Under the pieces are notes generated by a model that searched no databases, was not told the DNA's origin, and saw only the letters and a program-made list of their open reading frames with translations. A program made the translations under genes and the position numbers. A DNA stretch of 64,000 bases from Calliopsis andreniformis. Lineage: Eukaryota > Arthropoda > Insecta > Hymenoptera > Andrenidae. Shown in pieces: positions 11,840 to 25,060 of the stretch (positions are counted from its first letter, which is position 1; each line of letters starts with the position of its first letter). The stretch is taken from assembly GCF_051401765.1 (NCBI RefSeq), contig NW_027480569.1, positions 930,001 through 994,000 on the forward strand. The letters are read 5' to 3'.

Positions 11840-12585
11840 ATTGAGGATTGAGGACTAAGGATTGACGATCGAGTATTGAAGATTGAGGATTGATGACTGA
11901 GGATTGACGACTGAGAATTGAGGATTGAGGATTGATGATTGAAGATTGAGTATTGAGGATTGAATATTGCGGATTGAGGATTGAGGATTGAGGATTGAGG
12001 ATTGAGGATTGAGGATTGAAGATTGAGTATTGAGTATTGAAGGTTGAGGATAGTGGATTGAGGATTAAGGAATGAGGATTGAATATTGTAGATTGAGTAT
12101 TGATGCCTGAGGATTGAGGATTGAGGATTGAGGATTGAGGATTGAGGATGGAAGATTGAGTATTGAGGATTGAAGATTGAGGGTTGAAGATTGAGTATTG
12201 ATGATTGAATACTGAGGATTGAGGATTGAGGATTGAGGATTGAGGATTGAGGATTGAGGATTGAAGATTGAGTATTGCTGATTGAATATTGAGGATTGGG
12301 GATTGAGGTTTGAGGATTGAGGACGAGGACTGACGGTAGAGGATTTAGGTTTGAGGATTGAGGATTGAGGACTGAGGATTGAGGATGCGTGCTAAGCGTC
12401 GGGGATTGAGATTCGACGACTGAGGACTGAGGATTGAGGATTGAGAATTGAGGATTGATGTTTGAGGATTGAAGACTGAGGATTGGGTATTGAGGATTGA
12501 GGAATGAGGACTGAGGATTGAGGATTGAGGATCTAGGATTGGAGATTGATTATTGAGTATTGAAGGTTGAGGATTGTGGATTGAG
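11840..12585 (+). repeat. Segmental copy of 7912-8657
   Basis: The offset is 3928 bp, anchored by GACGATCGAG (11866 and 7938) and the GCGTGCTAAGCG module (12391 and 8463). It joins copy F abruptly at its left edge and ends at the deletion junction near 12585. Confidence 0.8.
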
Positions 12586-14285
12586 GATTGAAGATTGAGG
12601 ATTGAGGATTGAGGATTGAGAATTGAGAATTGAGTATGAGGACTGAGGGTTGAGGATTGAGGTTTGAAGAATGAGGATTGAGGGTTGGGGAATGAGGATT
12701 CAGGATTGAGGATTGAGGATTGAGGATTGAGGATTGAGGATTGAGGATTGAAGATTGAGTATTGATGATTGAATATTGAGGATAGAGGATTGAGGTTTGA
12801 GGATTGAGGACGAGGACTGACGGTAGAGGATTTAGGTTTGAGGATTGAGGATTGAGGACTGAGGATTGAGGATGAATGCTAAGCGTCGGGGATTGAGGTT
12901 CGACGACTGACGACTGAGGATTGAGAATTGAGGATTGATGTTTGAGGATTGAAGATTGAGGATTGGGTATTGAGGATTGAAGAATGAGGATTGAGGATTG
13001 AGGGTTGAGGATTGAGGATTGAGGATTGAGGATTGAGGATGTAGGATTGGAGATTGATTATTGAGTATTCAAGGTTGAGGATTGTGGATTGAGGATTGAG
13101 GATTGAGGATTGAGGATTGAGGATTGAAGATAGAGTATTGATGATTGAATATTGAGGATTGAGGATTGAGGTATGAGGATTGAGCACGAGGACTGACGGT
13201 AGAGGATTTAGGTTTGAGGATTGAGGATTGAGGACTGAGGATTTAGGATGAGTGCTAAGGGTCGGGTATTGAGGTTCGACGACTGAGGACTGAGGATTGA
13301 GGATTGAGAATTGAGGATTGATGTTTGAGGATTGAAGATTGAGGATTGGGTATTGAGGATTGAAAAATGAGGATTGAGGATTGAGGATTGACCACTGAGA
13401 ATTGAGGATTGAGGATGATGTTCGAAGAATGAGTATTGAGGATTGAATATTGAGGATTGAGGATTGAGGATTGAGGATTGAGGATTGAGGGTTGAAGATT
13501 GAGTATTGAGTATTGAAGGTTGAGGATCGTGGATTGAGGATTAAGGACTGAGGATTGAATATTGTAGATTGAGTATTGATGCCTGAGGATTGAGGATTGA
13601 GGATTGAGGATAGAGGATTGAGGATTGAAGATGGAGTATTGAGGATTGAAGATTGAGGATTGAAGATTGAGTATTGATGATTGAATATTGAGGATTGAGG
13701 ATTGAGAATTGAGGATTGAGGATTGGGTATTGAGGATTGAGGAATGAGGATTGAGTATTGAGGTTTGAGGATTGAGGTTTGCAGATTGAGTATTGAGGAT
13801 TGAAGATTGAGGATTGAGGATTGAAGATTGAGAAATGAGGATTGAAGATTGAGTATTGAGGATTGAAGATTGAGGATAGAGGATTGAGTACTGAGGATGG
13901 AGGATGAGGGCTGAGGGTTGAGGATTGAGGATTGAGAAATGAGGGTTGAGGAATGAGGATTGAAATTGAGGATTGGGTATTTAGGATTGAAGAATGAGGA
14001 TTGTGGAATTAGGATTGAGGATTGAGGATTGAGGATTGAAGATTGAGGATTGGGTATTGAGGATTGTAGAATGAGGATTGAGGATTGAGGATTGAGGATT
14101 GAGGATTGAAGATTGAGTGTTGAGGATTGAAAATTGAGGATTGAGGATTGGCGATTGAGGATTGAGGATTGAAGTTTGAGTATTGAGTATTGAGCATTGA
14201 AGATTGAGGATTGAGTATTGAGGATTGAGGATTCAGGGTTGAATATTGAGGATTGAGGATTGAGGATTGAGGATTGAGGATTGAA
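12585..14285 (+). repeat. Segmental copy G (matches 31220-32921)
   Basis: The offset is a constant 18636 bp, covering a GAATGCTAAGCG module (12878 and 31514), the rare GAGCACGAGGACTG word (13192 and 31828) and a GAGTGCTAAGGG module (13254 and 31890). It diverges near 14285, where this copy continues into GAAGATTGAATATTTATG and the other into GAATATTGTAG. Confidence 0.88.
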
Positions 14286-15010
14286 GATTGAATATTTATG
14301 ATTGAATATTGAGGACTGAGGATTGAGTGTTCTGGATTGAGGACGAGGACTGAGGGTTGAATATTGATGTTTGAGGTCTGAGGATTAAGGATTGAGGATT
14401 GAGAATTGAGGATTGAGGATTGAGGATTGCAGAATAAGGATTGGGTATTTAGGATTGAAGAATGAGGATTGAGGATTGTGGTTTGAGGATTGGGGATTGA
14501 AGATTGAGTATTGATGATTGAATATTGAGGATTGAGGATTGAGGTTTGAGGATTGAGGATGAAGACTGAGGGTTGAGGATTGAGGTTTGAGGAACGAGGA
14601 TTGAGGATTGAGGATTGAGGACTAAGGATTGACGATTAAGTATTGAAGATTGAGGATTGATGACTGAGGATTGACGACTGAGAATTGAGGATTGAGGATT
14701 GATGATTGAAGATTGAGTATTGAGGATTGAATATTGCGGATTGAGGATTGAGGATAGTGGATTGAGGATTAAGGATTGAGGATTGAATATTGTAGATTGA
14801 GTATTGATGCCTGAGGATTGAGGATTGAGGATTGAGGATTGAGGATTGAGGATGGAAGATTGGGTATTGAGGATTGAAGATTGAGGGTTGAAGATTGAGT
14901 ATTGATGATTGAATATTGAGGATTGAGGATTGAGGATTGAGGATTGAGGATTGAGGATTGAGGATTGAAGATTGAGTATTGCTGATTGAATATTGAGGAT
15001 TGGGGATTGA
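14205..15010 (+). repeat. Segmental copy E, second occurrence
   Basis: This is the counterpart of 9115-9900 at +5090 bp, with GTGTTCTGG at about 14327 where the other copy has GTGTTGTGG. It has three more heptamers near 14950 and ends at GATTGGGGATTGAGG, where it is joined to copy H. The left edge overlaps the right end of copy G because the flanking heptamers are shared. Confidence 0.78.
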
Positions 15011-15790
15011 GGATTGAGGATTGAGGATCGAGGATTGAGGATTGAGGATTGAGGATTGAGGATTGAGGATTGAGGATCGAAGATTGAGTATTGATGATTG
15101 AATATTGAGGATTGAGGATTGAGGTTTGAGGATTGAGGATTGAGGATTGAGGATTGAGGATTGAGTATTGAAGATTGAGTATTGATGCCTGAGGATTGAG
15201 CATCGAGGATTGAGGATTGAGGATTGGAGATTGACTATTGAGGATTGAAGATTGAGGATTGAGGATTGAGGATTGAGTATTGAGAATTGAGTATGAGGGC
15301 TGAGGGTTGAGGATTGAGGTTTGAGGAATGAGGACTGAGGGTTGGGGAATGAGGATTGAGGATTGAGGATTGAGGATTGAGCATTGAAGGTTGAGTACTG
15401 ATGCCTGAGGATTGAGGATTGAGGATTGATGATTGAGGATCGAGGATTGAAGATTGAGAATTGAGGATTGAAGATTGAGGGTTGAGGATTGAGGATTGAG
15501 GATGGAGGATGAGGGCTGCGGGTTGAGGGTTGAGGATTGAGAAATGAGGATTCAGGATTGAGGATTGAAATTGAGGATTGGGTATTGAGGATTGAAGAAT
15601 GAGGATTGAGGAATTAGGATTGAGGATTGAGGATTGAGGATTGAAGATTGAGGATTGGGTATTGAGGGTTGAAGAATGAGGATTGAGGATTGAGGATTGA
15701 CGATTGAGTATTGATGATTGAGGATTGATGACTGAGGATTGACGACTGAGAATTGAGGATTGAGGATGATGTTTGAAGATTGAGTATTGA
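15010..15790 (+). repeat. Segmental copy H (matches 53130-53910 and 61795-62575)
   Basis: The offset is 38122 bp to the 53 kb copy, and those two later copies are 8664 bp apart. All three share the private combination CGATTGAGTATTGATGATTG. The otherwise similar copies at 23925 and 57185 have TATTGAAGATTG at that point, so these three form a sub-family. Confidence 0.8.
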
Positions 15791-15799
15791 GGATTGAGG

Positions 15800-17330
15800 A
15801 TTGAGGATTGAGGATTGGGTATTGAGGATTGAGGAATGAGGATTGAGGATTGAGGTTTGAGGATTGAGGATTGCAGATTGAGTGTTGAGGATAGAAGGTT
15901 GAGGGTTGAGGATTGAGGATTGAGGAATGACGATTGAAGGTTGAGTATTGAGGATTGAAGATTGAGGATAGAGTATTGTGTACTGAGGATGGAGGATGAT
16001 GGCTGAGGGCTGAGGATTGAGGATTGAGAAATGAGGATTGCGGATTGAGGATTGAAATTGAGGATTGGGTATTGACGATTGAAGAATGAGGGTTGAGGAA
16101 TTAGGATTGAGGATTGAGGATTGAGGATTGAAGATTGAGGGTTGGGTATTGAGGATAGAAGAATGAGGATTGAGGATTGAGGATAGAGGATTGAGGATTG
16201 AAGATTGAGTGTCGTGGATTGAAGATTGAGGATTGAGGATTGAGGATTGAGGATTGAAGATTGAGTATTGAGGATTGAAGATTGAGGATTGAGTATTGAG
16301 GATTGAGGATTCAGGGTTGAAGATTGAGGATTGAGGATTGAGGATTGAGGATTGAGGATTGAGGATTGAAGATTGAATACTGATGATTGAATATTGATGA
16401 TTGAATATTGAGGACTGAGGATTGAGGGTTGTGGATTGAGGAAGAGGATTGAATATTTATGTTTGAGGTCTGAGGATTAAGGATTGAGGATTGAGAATTG
16501 AGGATTGAGGATTGAGGATTGAGGATTGAGGATTGGGTATTTAGGATTGAAGAATGAGGATTGATGATTGAGGTTTGAGGATTGAGGATTGAAGATTGAG
16601 TATTGATGATTGAATATTGAGGATAGAGGATTGAGGTTTGAGGATTGAGGATGAAGACTGAGGGTTGAGGATTGAGGTTTGAGGAACGAGGATTGAGGTT
16701 GAGGATTGAGGACTAAGGATTGACGATTGAGTATTGAAGATTGGGGATTGATGACTGAGGATTGACGACTGAGAATTGAGGATTGAGGATTGCTGATTGA
16801 AGATTGAGTATTGAGGATTGAATATTGCGGCTTGAGGATTGAGGATTGAGGATTGAGGATTGAGGATTGAGGATTGAGGATTGAGGATTAAGGATTGAAG
16901 ATTGAGGATTGAGGATTGAGAATTGAGGACTGAGGATTGAGGATTGAAGATTGAGTATTGATGATTGAATATTGAGGATTGAGGATTGAGGATTGAGGAT
17001 TGAAGGTTGAGTATTGAGGATTGAAGATTGAGTATTCAAGATTGAGTATTGATGATTCAATATTGAGGATTGAGGATTGAGGATTGAGGATTGGGTATTG
17101 AGGATTGAGTAATGAGGATTGAGGATTGAGGTTTGAGTATTGGGGATTGCAGATTGAGTATTGGCGATTGAAGATTGAGGATTGAGTATTGAGGATTGAG
17201 GAATGAGGATCGAACATTGAGTATTGAGGATTGAAGATTGAGGATAGAGGATTGAGTACTGAGGATGGAGGATGAGGGCTGAGGGTTGAAGATTGAGGAT
17301 TGAGAAATGAGGATTGAGGATTGAGGATTG
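15800..17330 (+). repeat. Segmental copy I (matches 62850-64000 and, from 16390, 33630-34570)
   Basis: The first part tracks the window's right end at +47044 bp, fixed by GAGGTTGAGGATTGAGGACTAAGG (a 6-bp unit, GAGGTT, is diagnostic). From about 16390 it also tracks 33630 onward at +17241 bp through GGAAGAGGATTGAATATTT, GCGGCTTGAGG and the palindromic word at 17057. GAGTGTCGTGG at about 16207 is private to this copy; relatives read GAGTGTTGTGG. Confidence 0.8.
17057..17066. repeat. 10-bp palindromic word TCAATATTGA (first of 10)
   Basis: The word arises where a GATTCAA unit precedes TATTGAGG. The same context is present at 17057, 19729, 34298, 35248, 37907, 42503, 46297, 47311, 51921 and 54295. 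It marks one sub-family and is one of the few places where the nearly C-free + strand is self-complementary. No binding protein can be named. Confidence 0.8.
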
Positions 17331-18597
17331 AATATTGTAGATTGAGTATTGATGCCTGAGGATTGAGGATTGAGTATTGAGGATTGAGGATTCAGGATTG
17401 AAGATTGAGTATTGAGGATTGAAGATCGAGGGTTGAAGATTGAGTATTGATGATTGAATATTGAGGAATGAGGATTGAGGATTGAGGATTGAGGATTGAG
17501 GATTGAGGATTGAAGATTGAGTATGGATGATTGAATATTGAGGATTGAGGATTGAGGTTTGAGGAACGAGGATTGAGGATTGAGGATTGAGGACTAAGGA
17601 TTGACGATTGAGTATTGAAGATTGAGGATTGATGACTGAGGATTGACGACTGAGAATTGGGGATTGAGGATTGATGATTGAAGGTTGAGTATTGAGGATT
17701 GAATATTGAGGATTGAGGATCGAGATTCGAAGATTGATAATTGAGGATTGAAGATTGGGGATTGAGGATTGAGTATTGAGGATGGAGGATGGGGGCTGAG
17801 GGTTGAATATTGAGGATTGAGGATTGAGTATTGAGGATTGAAGATTGAGGGTTGAAGATTGAGTATTGATGATTGAAGATTGAGTATTGAGGATTGAATA
17901 TTGAGGATTGAGGATTGAGGGTTGAAGATTGAGTATTGAGGATTGAATATTGAGGATTGAGGATTGAGGATTGAGGATTGAGGATTGAGGATTGAAGGTT
18001 GAGTATTGAGGATTGAAGATTGAGGGTTAAAGATTGAGTATTGATGATTGAATATTGAGGATTGAGGATTGAGGATTGAGGATTGAGGATTGAGGATTGA
18101 GGATTGATGATTGAGGATTGAAGATTGAGAATTGATGATTGAATATTGAGGATTGAGGATTGAGGTTTGAGGATTGAGGACGAGGACTGACGGTAGAGGA
18201 TTTAGGTTTGAGGATTGAGGATTGAGGGATGAGGATTGAGGATGAGAGCTAAGGGTCGGGGATTGATGTTCGACGACTGAGGACTGAGGATTGAGGATTG
18301 AGAATTGAGGATAGATGTTTGAGGATTGAAGATTGAGGATTGAGGATTGAGGATTGAGGAATGAGGATTGAAGATTGAGTATTGAGGATTGAAGATTGAG
18401 GATAGAGGATTGAGTACTGAGGATGGAGGATGTGGGCTGAGGGTTGAGGATTGAGGATTGAGAAATGAGGATTGAGGATTGAGGATTGAAATTGAGGATT
18501 GGGTATTGAGGATTGAAGAATGAGGATTGAGGAATTAGGATTGAGGATTGAGGATTGAGGATTGAAGATTGAGGATTGGGTATTGAGGATTGAAGAT
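17330..18597 (+). repeat. Segmental copy J, left member (matches 20070-21310)
   Basis: The offset is 2742 bp at the left and 2728 bp at the right, because this copy has two extra heptamers near 18095 (GATTGATGATTGAGG). The shared words are GAATATTGTAG, GTATGGATG, GATCGAGATTCGAAG and the GAGAGCTAAGGG module (18248 and 20976). At its left edge the GAAGATTCAG...GAAGCTGGAGG segment found in relatives (for example 20008-20070) is missing. Confidence 0.8.
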
Positions 18598-19240
18598 TGA
18601 GTATTGAGGATTGAAGATTGAGTATTGATGATTGAATATTGAGGATTGAGGATTGAGGTTTGAGGATTGAGGATGAAGACTGAGGATTGAGGATTGAGGT
18701 TTGAGGAACGATGATTGAGGTTGAGGATTGAGGACTAAGGATTGACGATTGAGTATTGAAGATTGGGGATTGATGACTGAGGATTGACGACTGAGAATTG
18801 AGGATTGAGGATTGCTGATTGAAGATTGAGTATTGAGGATTGAATATTGCGGCTTGAGGATTGAGGATTGAGGATTGAGGATTGAGGATTGAGGATTGAG
18901 GATTGAGGATTGAGGATTAAGGATTGAGGATTGAGGATTGAGGATTGAGAATTGAGGACTGAGGATTGAGGATTGAAGATTGAGTATTGATGATTGAATA
19001 TTGAGGATTGAGGATTGAGGATTGAGGATTGAAGATTGAGTACTGAGGATTGAAGATTGAGGATTGAGTATTGAGGATTGAGGATTCAGGGTTGAAGATT
19101 GAGGATTGAGGATTGAGGATTGAGGATTGAGGATTGAGGATTGGGTGTTTAGTATTGAAGAATGAGGATTGAGGATTGAGGTTTGAGGATTGAGGATTGA
19201 AGATTGAGTATTGATGATTGAATATTGAGGGTTGAGTTTT
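18597..19240 (+). repeat. Block joined at a shared recombinant junction (matches 36844-37480)
   Basis: After GGATTGGGTATTGAGG the array switches from the GAAGAATGAGG continuation seen at 21316 to GAAGATTGAGTATTGAGG and into the GAGGTTGAGGATTGAGG sub-family. The 36.8 kb locus has the same switch at +18247 bp, and the 55.89 kb locus has it at +37294 bp. Confidence 0.78.
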
Positions 19241-21310
19241 GAGGTTTGAGGATTGAGGATGAAGACTGAGGGTTGAGGATTGAGGTTTGAGGAACGAGGA
19301 TCGAGGGTTGAGGATTGAGGACTAAGGATTGACGATTGAGTATTGAAGATTGAGGATTGATGACTGAGGATTGACGACTGAGAATTGAGGATTGAGGATT
19401 GATGACTGAAGATTGAGTATTGAGGATTGAATATTGAGGATTGAGGATTGAGGATTGAGGATTGAGGATTGAGGATTGAGGACTGAAGATTGAGTATTGA
19501 GTATTGAAGGTTGAGGATTGTGGATTGAGGATTACGGATTGTGGATTGAATATTGTAGATTGAGTTTTGATGCCTGAGGATTGAGGATTGAGGATTGTGG
19601 ATTGAATATAGTAGATTGAGTATTGATGCCTGAGGATTGAGGATTGAGGATTGAGGATTGAGGATTGAGGATTGAAGGTTGAGTATTGAGGATTGAAGAT
19701 TGAGTATTCAAGATTGAGTATTGATGATTCAATATTGAGGATTGAGGATTGAGGATTGAGGATTGAGGATTGGGTATTGAGGATTGAGTAATGAGGATTG
19801 AGGATTGAGGTTTGAGTATTGGGGATTGCAGATTGAGTATTGGCGATTGAAGATTGAGGATTGAGTATTGAGGATTGAGGAATGAGGATCGAACATTGAG
19901 TATTGAGGATTGAAGATTGAGGATAGAGGATTGAGTACTGAGGATGGAGGATGAGGGCTGAGGGTTGAAGATTGAGGATTGAGAAATGAGGATTGAGGAT
20001 TGAGGATTGAAGATTCAGTATTGAGTATTGAAGCTGGAGGATTGTGGATTGAGGGTTAAGGATTGAGGACTGAATATTGTAGATTGAGTATTGATGCCTG
20101 AGGATTGAGGATTGAGGATTGAGGATTGCGGATTCAGGATTGAAGATTGAGTATTGAGGATTGAAGATTGAGGGTTGAAGATTGAGTATTGATGATTGAA
20201 TATTGAGGAATGAGGATTGAGGATTGAGGATTGAGGATTGAGTATTGAGGATTGAAGATTGAGTATGGATGATTGAATATTGAGGATTGAGGATTGAGGT
20301 TTGAGGAACGAGGATTGAGGATTGAGGATTGAGGACTAAGGATTGACGATTGAGTATTGAAGATTGAGGATTGATGACTGAGGATTGACGACTGAGAATT
20401 GGGGATTGAGGATTGATGATTGAAGGTTGAGTATTGAGGATTGAATATTGAGGATTGAGGATCGAGATTCGAAGATTGATAATTGAGGATTGAAGATTGG
20501 GGATTGAGGATTGAGTATTGAGGATGGAGGATGAGGGCTGAGGGTTGAATATTGAGGATTGAGGATTGAGTATTGAGGATTGAAGATTGAGGGTTGAAGA
20601 TTGAGTATTGATGATTGAAGATTGAGTATTGAGGATTGAATATTGAGGATTGAGGATTGAGGGTTGAAGATTGAGTATTGAGGATTGAATATTGAGGATT
20701 GAGGATTGAGGATTGAGGATTGAGGATTGAGGATTGAAGACTGAGTATTGAGGATTGAAGATTGAGGGTTAAAGATTGAGTATTGATGATTGAATATTGA
20801 GGATTGAGGATTGAGGATTGAGGATTGAGGATTGAGGATTGAGGATTGAAGATTGAGAATTGATGATTGAATATTGAGGATTGAGGATTGAGGTTTGAGG
20901 ATTGAGGACGAGGACTGACGGTAGAGGATTTAGGTTTGAGGATTGAGGATTGAGGGATGAGGATTGAGGATGAGAGCTAAGGGTCGGGGATTGATGTTCG
21001 ACGACTGAGGACTGAGGATTGACGATTGAGAATTGAGGATAGATGTTTGAGGATTGAAGATTGAGGATTGAGGATTGAGGATTGAGGAATGAGGATTGAA
21101 GATTGAGTATTGAGGATTGAAGATTGAGGATAGAGGATTGAGTACTGAGGATGGAGGATGTGGGCTGAGGGTTGAGGATTGAGGATTGAGAAATGAGGAT
21201 TGAGGATTGAGGATTGAAATTGAGGATTGGGTATTGAGGATTGAAGAATGAGGATTGAGGAATTAGGATTGAGGATTGAGGATTGAGGATTGAAGATTGA
21301 GGATTGGGTA
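19240..21310 (+). repeat. Segmental copy K (matches 34760-36830)
   Basis: The offset is a constant 15519 bp from GATGAAGACTGAGGG through GATTACGGATTGTGG (about 19530), GAATATAGTAG, the palindromic word (19729), GAAGCTGGAGG and the GAGAGCTAAGGG module (20976 and 36495). Confidence 0.85.
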
Positions 21311-21581
21311 TTGAGGATTGAAGAATGAGGATTGAGGATTGAGGATTGTGGATTGAGGATTGAAGATTGAGTGTTGAGGATTGAAAATTGAGGATTGAGG
21401 ATTGACGATTGAGGATTGAGGATTGAAGATTGAGTATTGAGGATTGAAGATTGAGTATTGAGGATTGAATATTGAGGATTGAGGATTGAGGATTGAGGAT
21501 TGAAGATTGAGTACTGAGGATTGAAGATTGAGGATTGAGTATTGAGGATTGAGGATTCAGGGTTGAAGATTGAAGATTGAG

Positions 21582-22754
21582 GATTGAGGATTGACGATTG
21601 AGGATTGAGTACTGAAGATTGAGTATTGAGGATTGAAGGTTGAGGATTGAGTATTGAGGATTGAGGATTCAGGGTTGAAGATTGAGGATAGAGGATTGAG
21701 GAATGAGGATTGAGGATTAAGGATTGAAGATTGAATATTGATGATTGAATATTGAGGACTGAGGATTGAGGGTTGTGGATTGAGGACGAGGACTGAGGGT
21801 TGAATATTGATGTTTGACGTCTGAGGATTAAGGATTGAGGATTGAGAATTGAGGATTGAGGATTGAGGATTGAAGATTAAGTATTGGGTATTTAGGATTG
21901 AAGAATGAGGATTGAGGATTGAGGTTTGACGATTGAGGATTGAAGATTTAGTATTGATGATTGAATATTGAGGATTGAGGATTGAGGTTTGAGGATTCAG
22001 GATGAAGATTGGGGGTTGAGGATTGAGGTTTGAGGATTGAGGATTGAAGACTGAGGATTGAGGATGCGTGCTAAGCGTCGGGGATTGAGATTCGACGACT
22101 GAGGACTGAGGATTGAGGATTGAAATTGAGGATTGGGTATTGAGGATTGAAGAATGAGGATTGAGGAATTGGGATTGAGGATTGACGATTGAGGATTGAA
22201 GATTGAGGATTGGGTATTGAGGATTGAAGAATGAGGATTGAGGACTGAGGATTGAGGATTGAGGATTGAAGATTGAGTGTTGAGGATTGAAGATTGAGGA
22301 TTGAGGATTGACGATTGAGGATTGAGTACTGAAGATTGAGTATTGAGGATTGAAGGTTGAGGATTGAGTATTGAGGATTGAGGATTCAGGGTTGAAGATT
22401 GAGGATAGAGGATTGAGGAATGAGGATTGAGGATTAAGGATTGAAGATTGAATATTGATGATTGAATATTGAGGACTGAGGATTGAGGGTTGTGGATTGA
22501 GGACGAGGACTGAGGGTTGAATATTGATGTTTGACGTCTGAGGATTAAGGATTGAGGATTGAGAATTGAGGATTGAGGATTGAGGATTGAAGATTAAGTA
22601 TTGGGTATTTAGGATTGAAGAATGAGGATTGAGGATTGAGGTTTGACGATTGAGGATTGAAGATTTAGTATTGATGATTGAATATTGAGGATTGAGGATT
22701 GAGGTTTGAGGATTCAGGATGAAGATTGGGGGTTGAGGATTGAGGTTTGAGGAA
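21582..22754 (+). repeat. Tandem duplication, period 717 bp
   Basis: 21582-22037 is repeated at 22299-22754. CGATTGAGGATTGAGTACTG occurs at 21595 and 22312, and GAAGATTGGGGG at 22004 and 22721. The gap between the two copies holds the GCGTGCTAAGCG module (22070). The second copy continues along copy F, while the first breaks into GAGGATTGAAGACTG at 22037. Confidence 0.85.
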
Positions 22755-23924
22755 CGAGGATTGAGGTTTGAGGATTGAGGACTAAGGATTGACGATTGAG
22801 TATTGAAGATTGATGATTGATTACTGAGGATTGACGACTGAGAATTGAGGATTGAGGATTGATGATTGAAGATTGAGTATTGATGATTGAATATTGCGGA
22901 TTGAGGATTGAGGATTGAGGATTGAGGATTGGGGATTGAGGATTGAAGATTGAGTATTGATTATTGAAGGCTGAGGATTGTGGATTGAGGATTAAGGATT
23001 GAGGATTGAATATTGTAGATTGAGTATTGATGCCTGAGGATTGAGGATTGAGGATTGAGGACTGAGGATTGAGGATTGAGGATTGAAGATTGACTATTGA
23101 GGATTGATGATTGAGGGTTGAAGATTGCGTATTGATGATTGAATATTGAGGATTGAGGATTGAGGATTGAGGATTGACGATTGAGGATTGAGGATTGAAG
23201 ATTGAGTATTGATGATTGAATATTGAGGATTGAAGAATGAGGATTGAGGATTGAGGATTGAGGATTGAGGATTGAGGATCTAAGATTGGAAATTGATTAT
23301 TGAGTATTGAAGGTTGAGGATTGTGGATTGAGGATTGAGGATTGAGGATTGAGGATCGAAGATTGAGGATTGAGGATTGAGGATTGAGGATTGAGGATTG
23401 AGGATCGAAGATTGAGTATTGATGATTGAATATTGAGGATTGAGGATTGAGGTTTGAGGATTGAGGATTGAGGATTGAGGATTGAGTATTGAGAATTGAG
23501 TATGAGGGCTGAGGGTTGAGGATTGAGGTTTGAGGAATGAGGACTGAGGGTTGGGGAATGAGGATTGAGGATTGAGGATTGAGGATTGAGCATTGAAGGT
23601 TGAGTATTGATGCCTGAGGATTGAGGATTGAGGATTGATGATTGAGGATCGAGGATTGAAGATTGAGAATTGAGGATTGAAGATTGAGGGTTGAGGATTG
23701 AGGATTGAGGATGGAGGATGAGGGCTGAGGGTTGAGGGTTGAGGATTGAGAAATGAGGATTCAGGATTGAGGATTGAAATTGAGGATTGGGTATTGAGGA
23801 TTGAAGAATGAGGATTGAGGAATTAGGATTGAGGATTGAGGATTGAGGATTGAAGATTGAGGATTGGGTATTGAGGGTTGAAGAATGAGGATTGAGGATT
23901 GAGGATTGACGATTGAGTATTGAA
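22026..23924 (+). repeat. Segmental copy F, second occurrence
   Basis: This is the +12086 bp counterpart of 9940-11838. From about 23045 it is also the left part of the large block shared with 56310 onward, so it is a three-way overlap. Confidence 0.85.
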
Positions 23925-25060
23925 GATTGAGGATTGATGACTGAGGATTGACGACTGAGAATTGAGGATTGAGGATGATGTTTGAAGATTGAGTATTGAG
24001 GATTGAATATTGAGGATTGAGGATTGAGGATTGAGGACTGAGGATTGAGGATTGAAGATTGAGTATTTAGTATTGAAGGGTGAGGATTGTGGGCTGAGGA
24101 TTAAGGATTGAGGATTGAATATTGTAGATTGAGTATTGATGCCTGAGGATTGAGGATTGAGGATTGAGGATTCAGGATTGAGGATTGAAGATAGAGTATT
24201 GAGGATTGAAGATTGAGGATTGAAGATTGAGTATTGATGATTGAATATTGAGGATTGAGGATTGAGGATTGAGGATTGAGGATTGGGTATTGAGGATTGA
24301 GGAATGAGGATTGAGGATTGAGGTTTGAGGATTGAGGATTGCAGATTGAGTGTTGAGGATAGAAGGTTGAGGGTTGAGGATTGAGGATTGAGGAATGACG
24401 ATTGAAGGTTGAGTATTGAGGAGTGAAGATTGAGGATAGAGTATTGTGTACTGAGGATGGAGGATGATGGCTGAGGGCTGAGGATTGAGGATTGAGAAAT
24501 GAGGATTGCGGATTGGAGATTGAAATTGAGGATTGGGTATTGACGATTGAAGAATGAGGGTTGAGGAATTAGGATTGAGGATTGAGGATTGAGGATTGAA
24601 GATTGAGGGTTGGGTATTGAGGATAGAAGAATGAGGATTGAGGATTGAGGATAGAGGATTGAGGATTGAAGATTGAGTGTTGTGGATTGAAGATTGAGGA
24701 TTGAGGATTGAGGATTGAGGATTGAAGATTGAGTATTGAGGATTGAAGATTGAGGATTGAGTATTGAGGATTGAGGATTCAGGGTTGAAGATTGAGGATT
24801 GAGGATTGAGGATTGAGGATTGAGGATTGAGGATTGAAGATTGAATATTGATGATTGAATATTGATGATTGAATATTGAGGACTGAGGATTCAGGGTTGT
24901 GGATTGAGGAAGAGGATTGAATATTTATGTTTGAGGTCTGAGGATTAAGGATTGAGGATTGAGAATTGAGGATTGAGGATTGAGGATTGAAGATTGAGGA
25001 TTGGGTATTTAGGATTGAAGAATGAGGATTGATGATTGAGGTTTGAGGATTGAGGATTGA

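Noticed and set aside
17057..17066. Rho-independent terminator at the palindrome
   Set aside because: The word is AT-rich with no GC stem and no T-run, and no transcription unit is identifiable.
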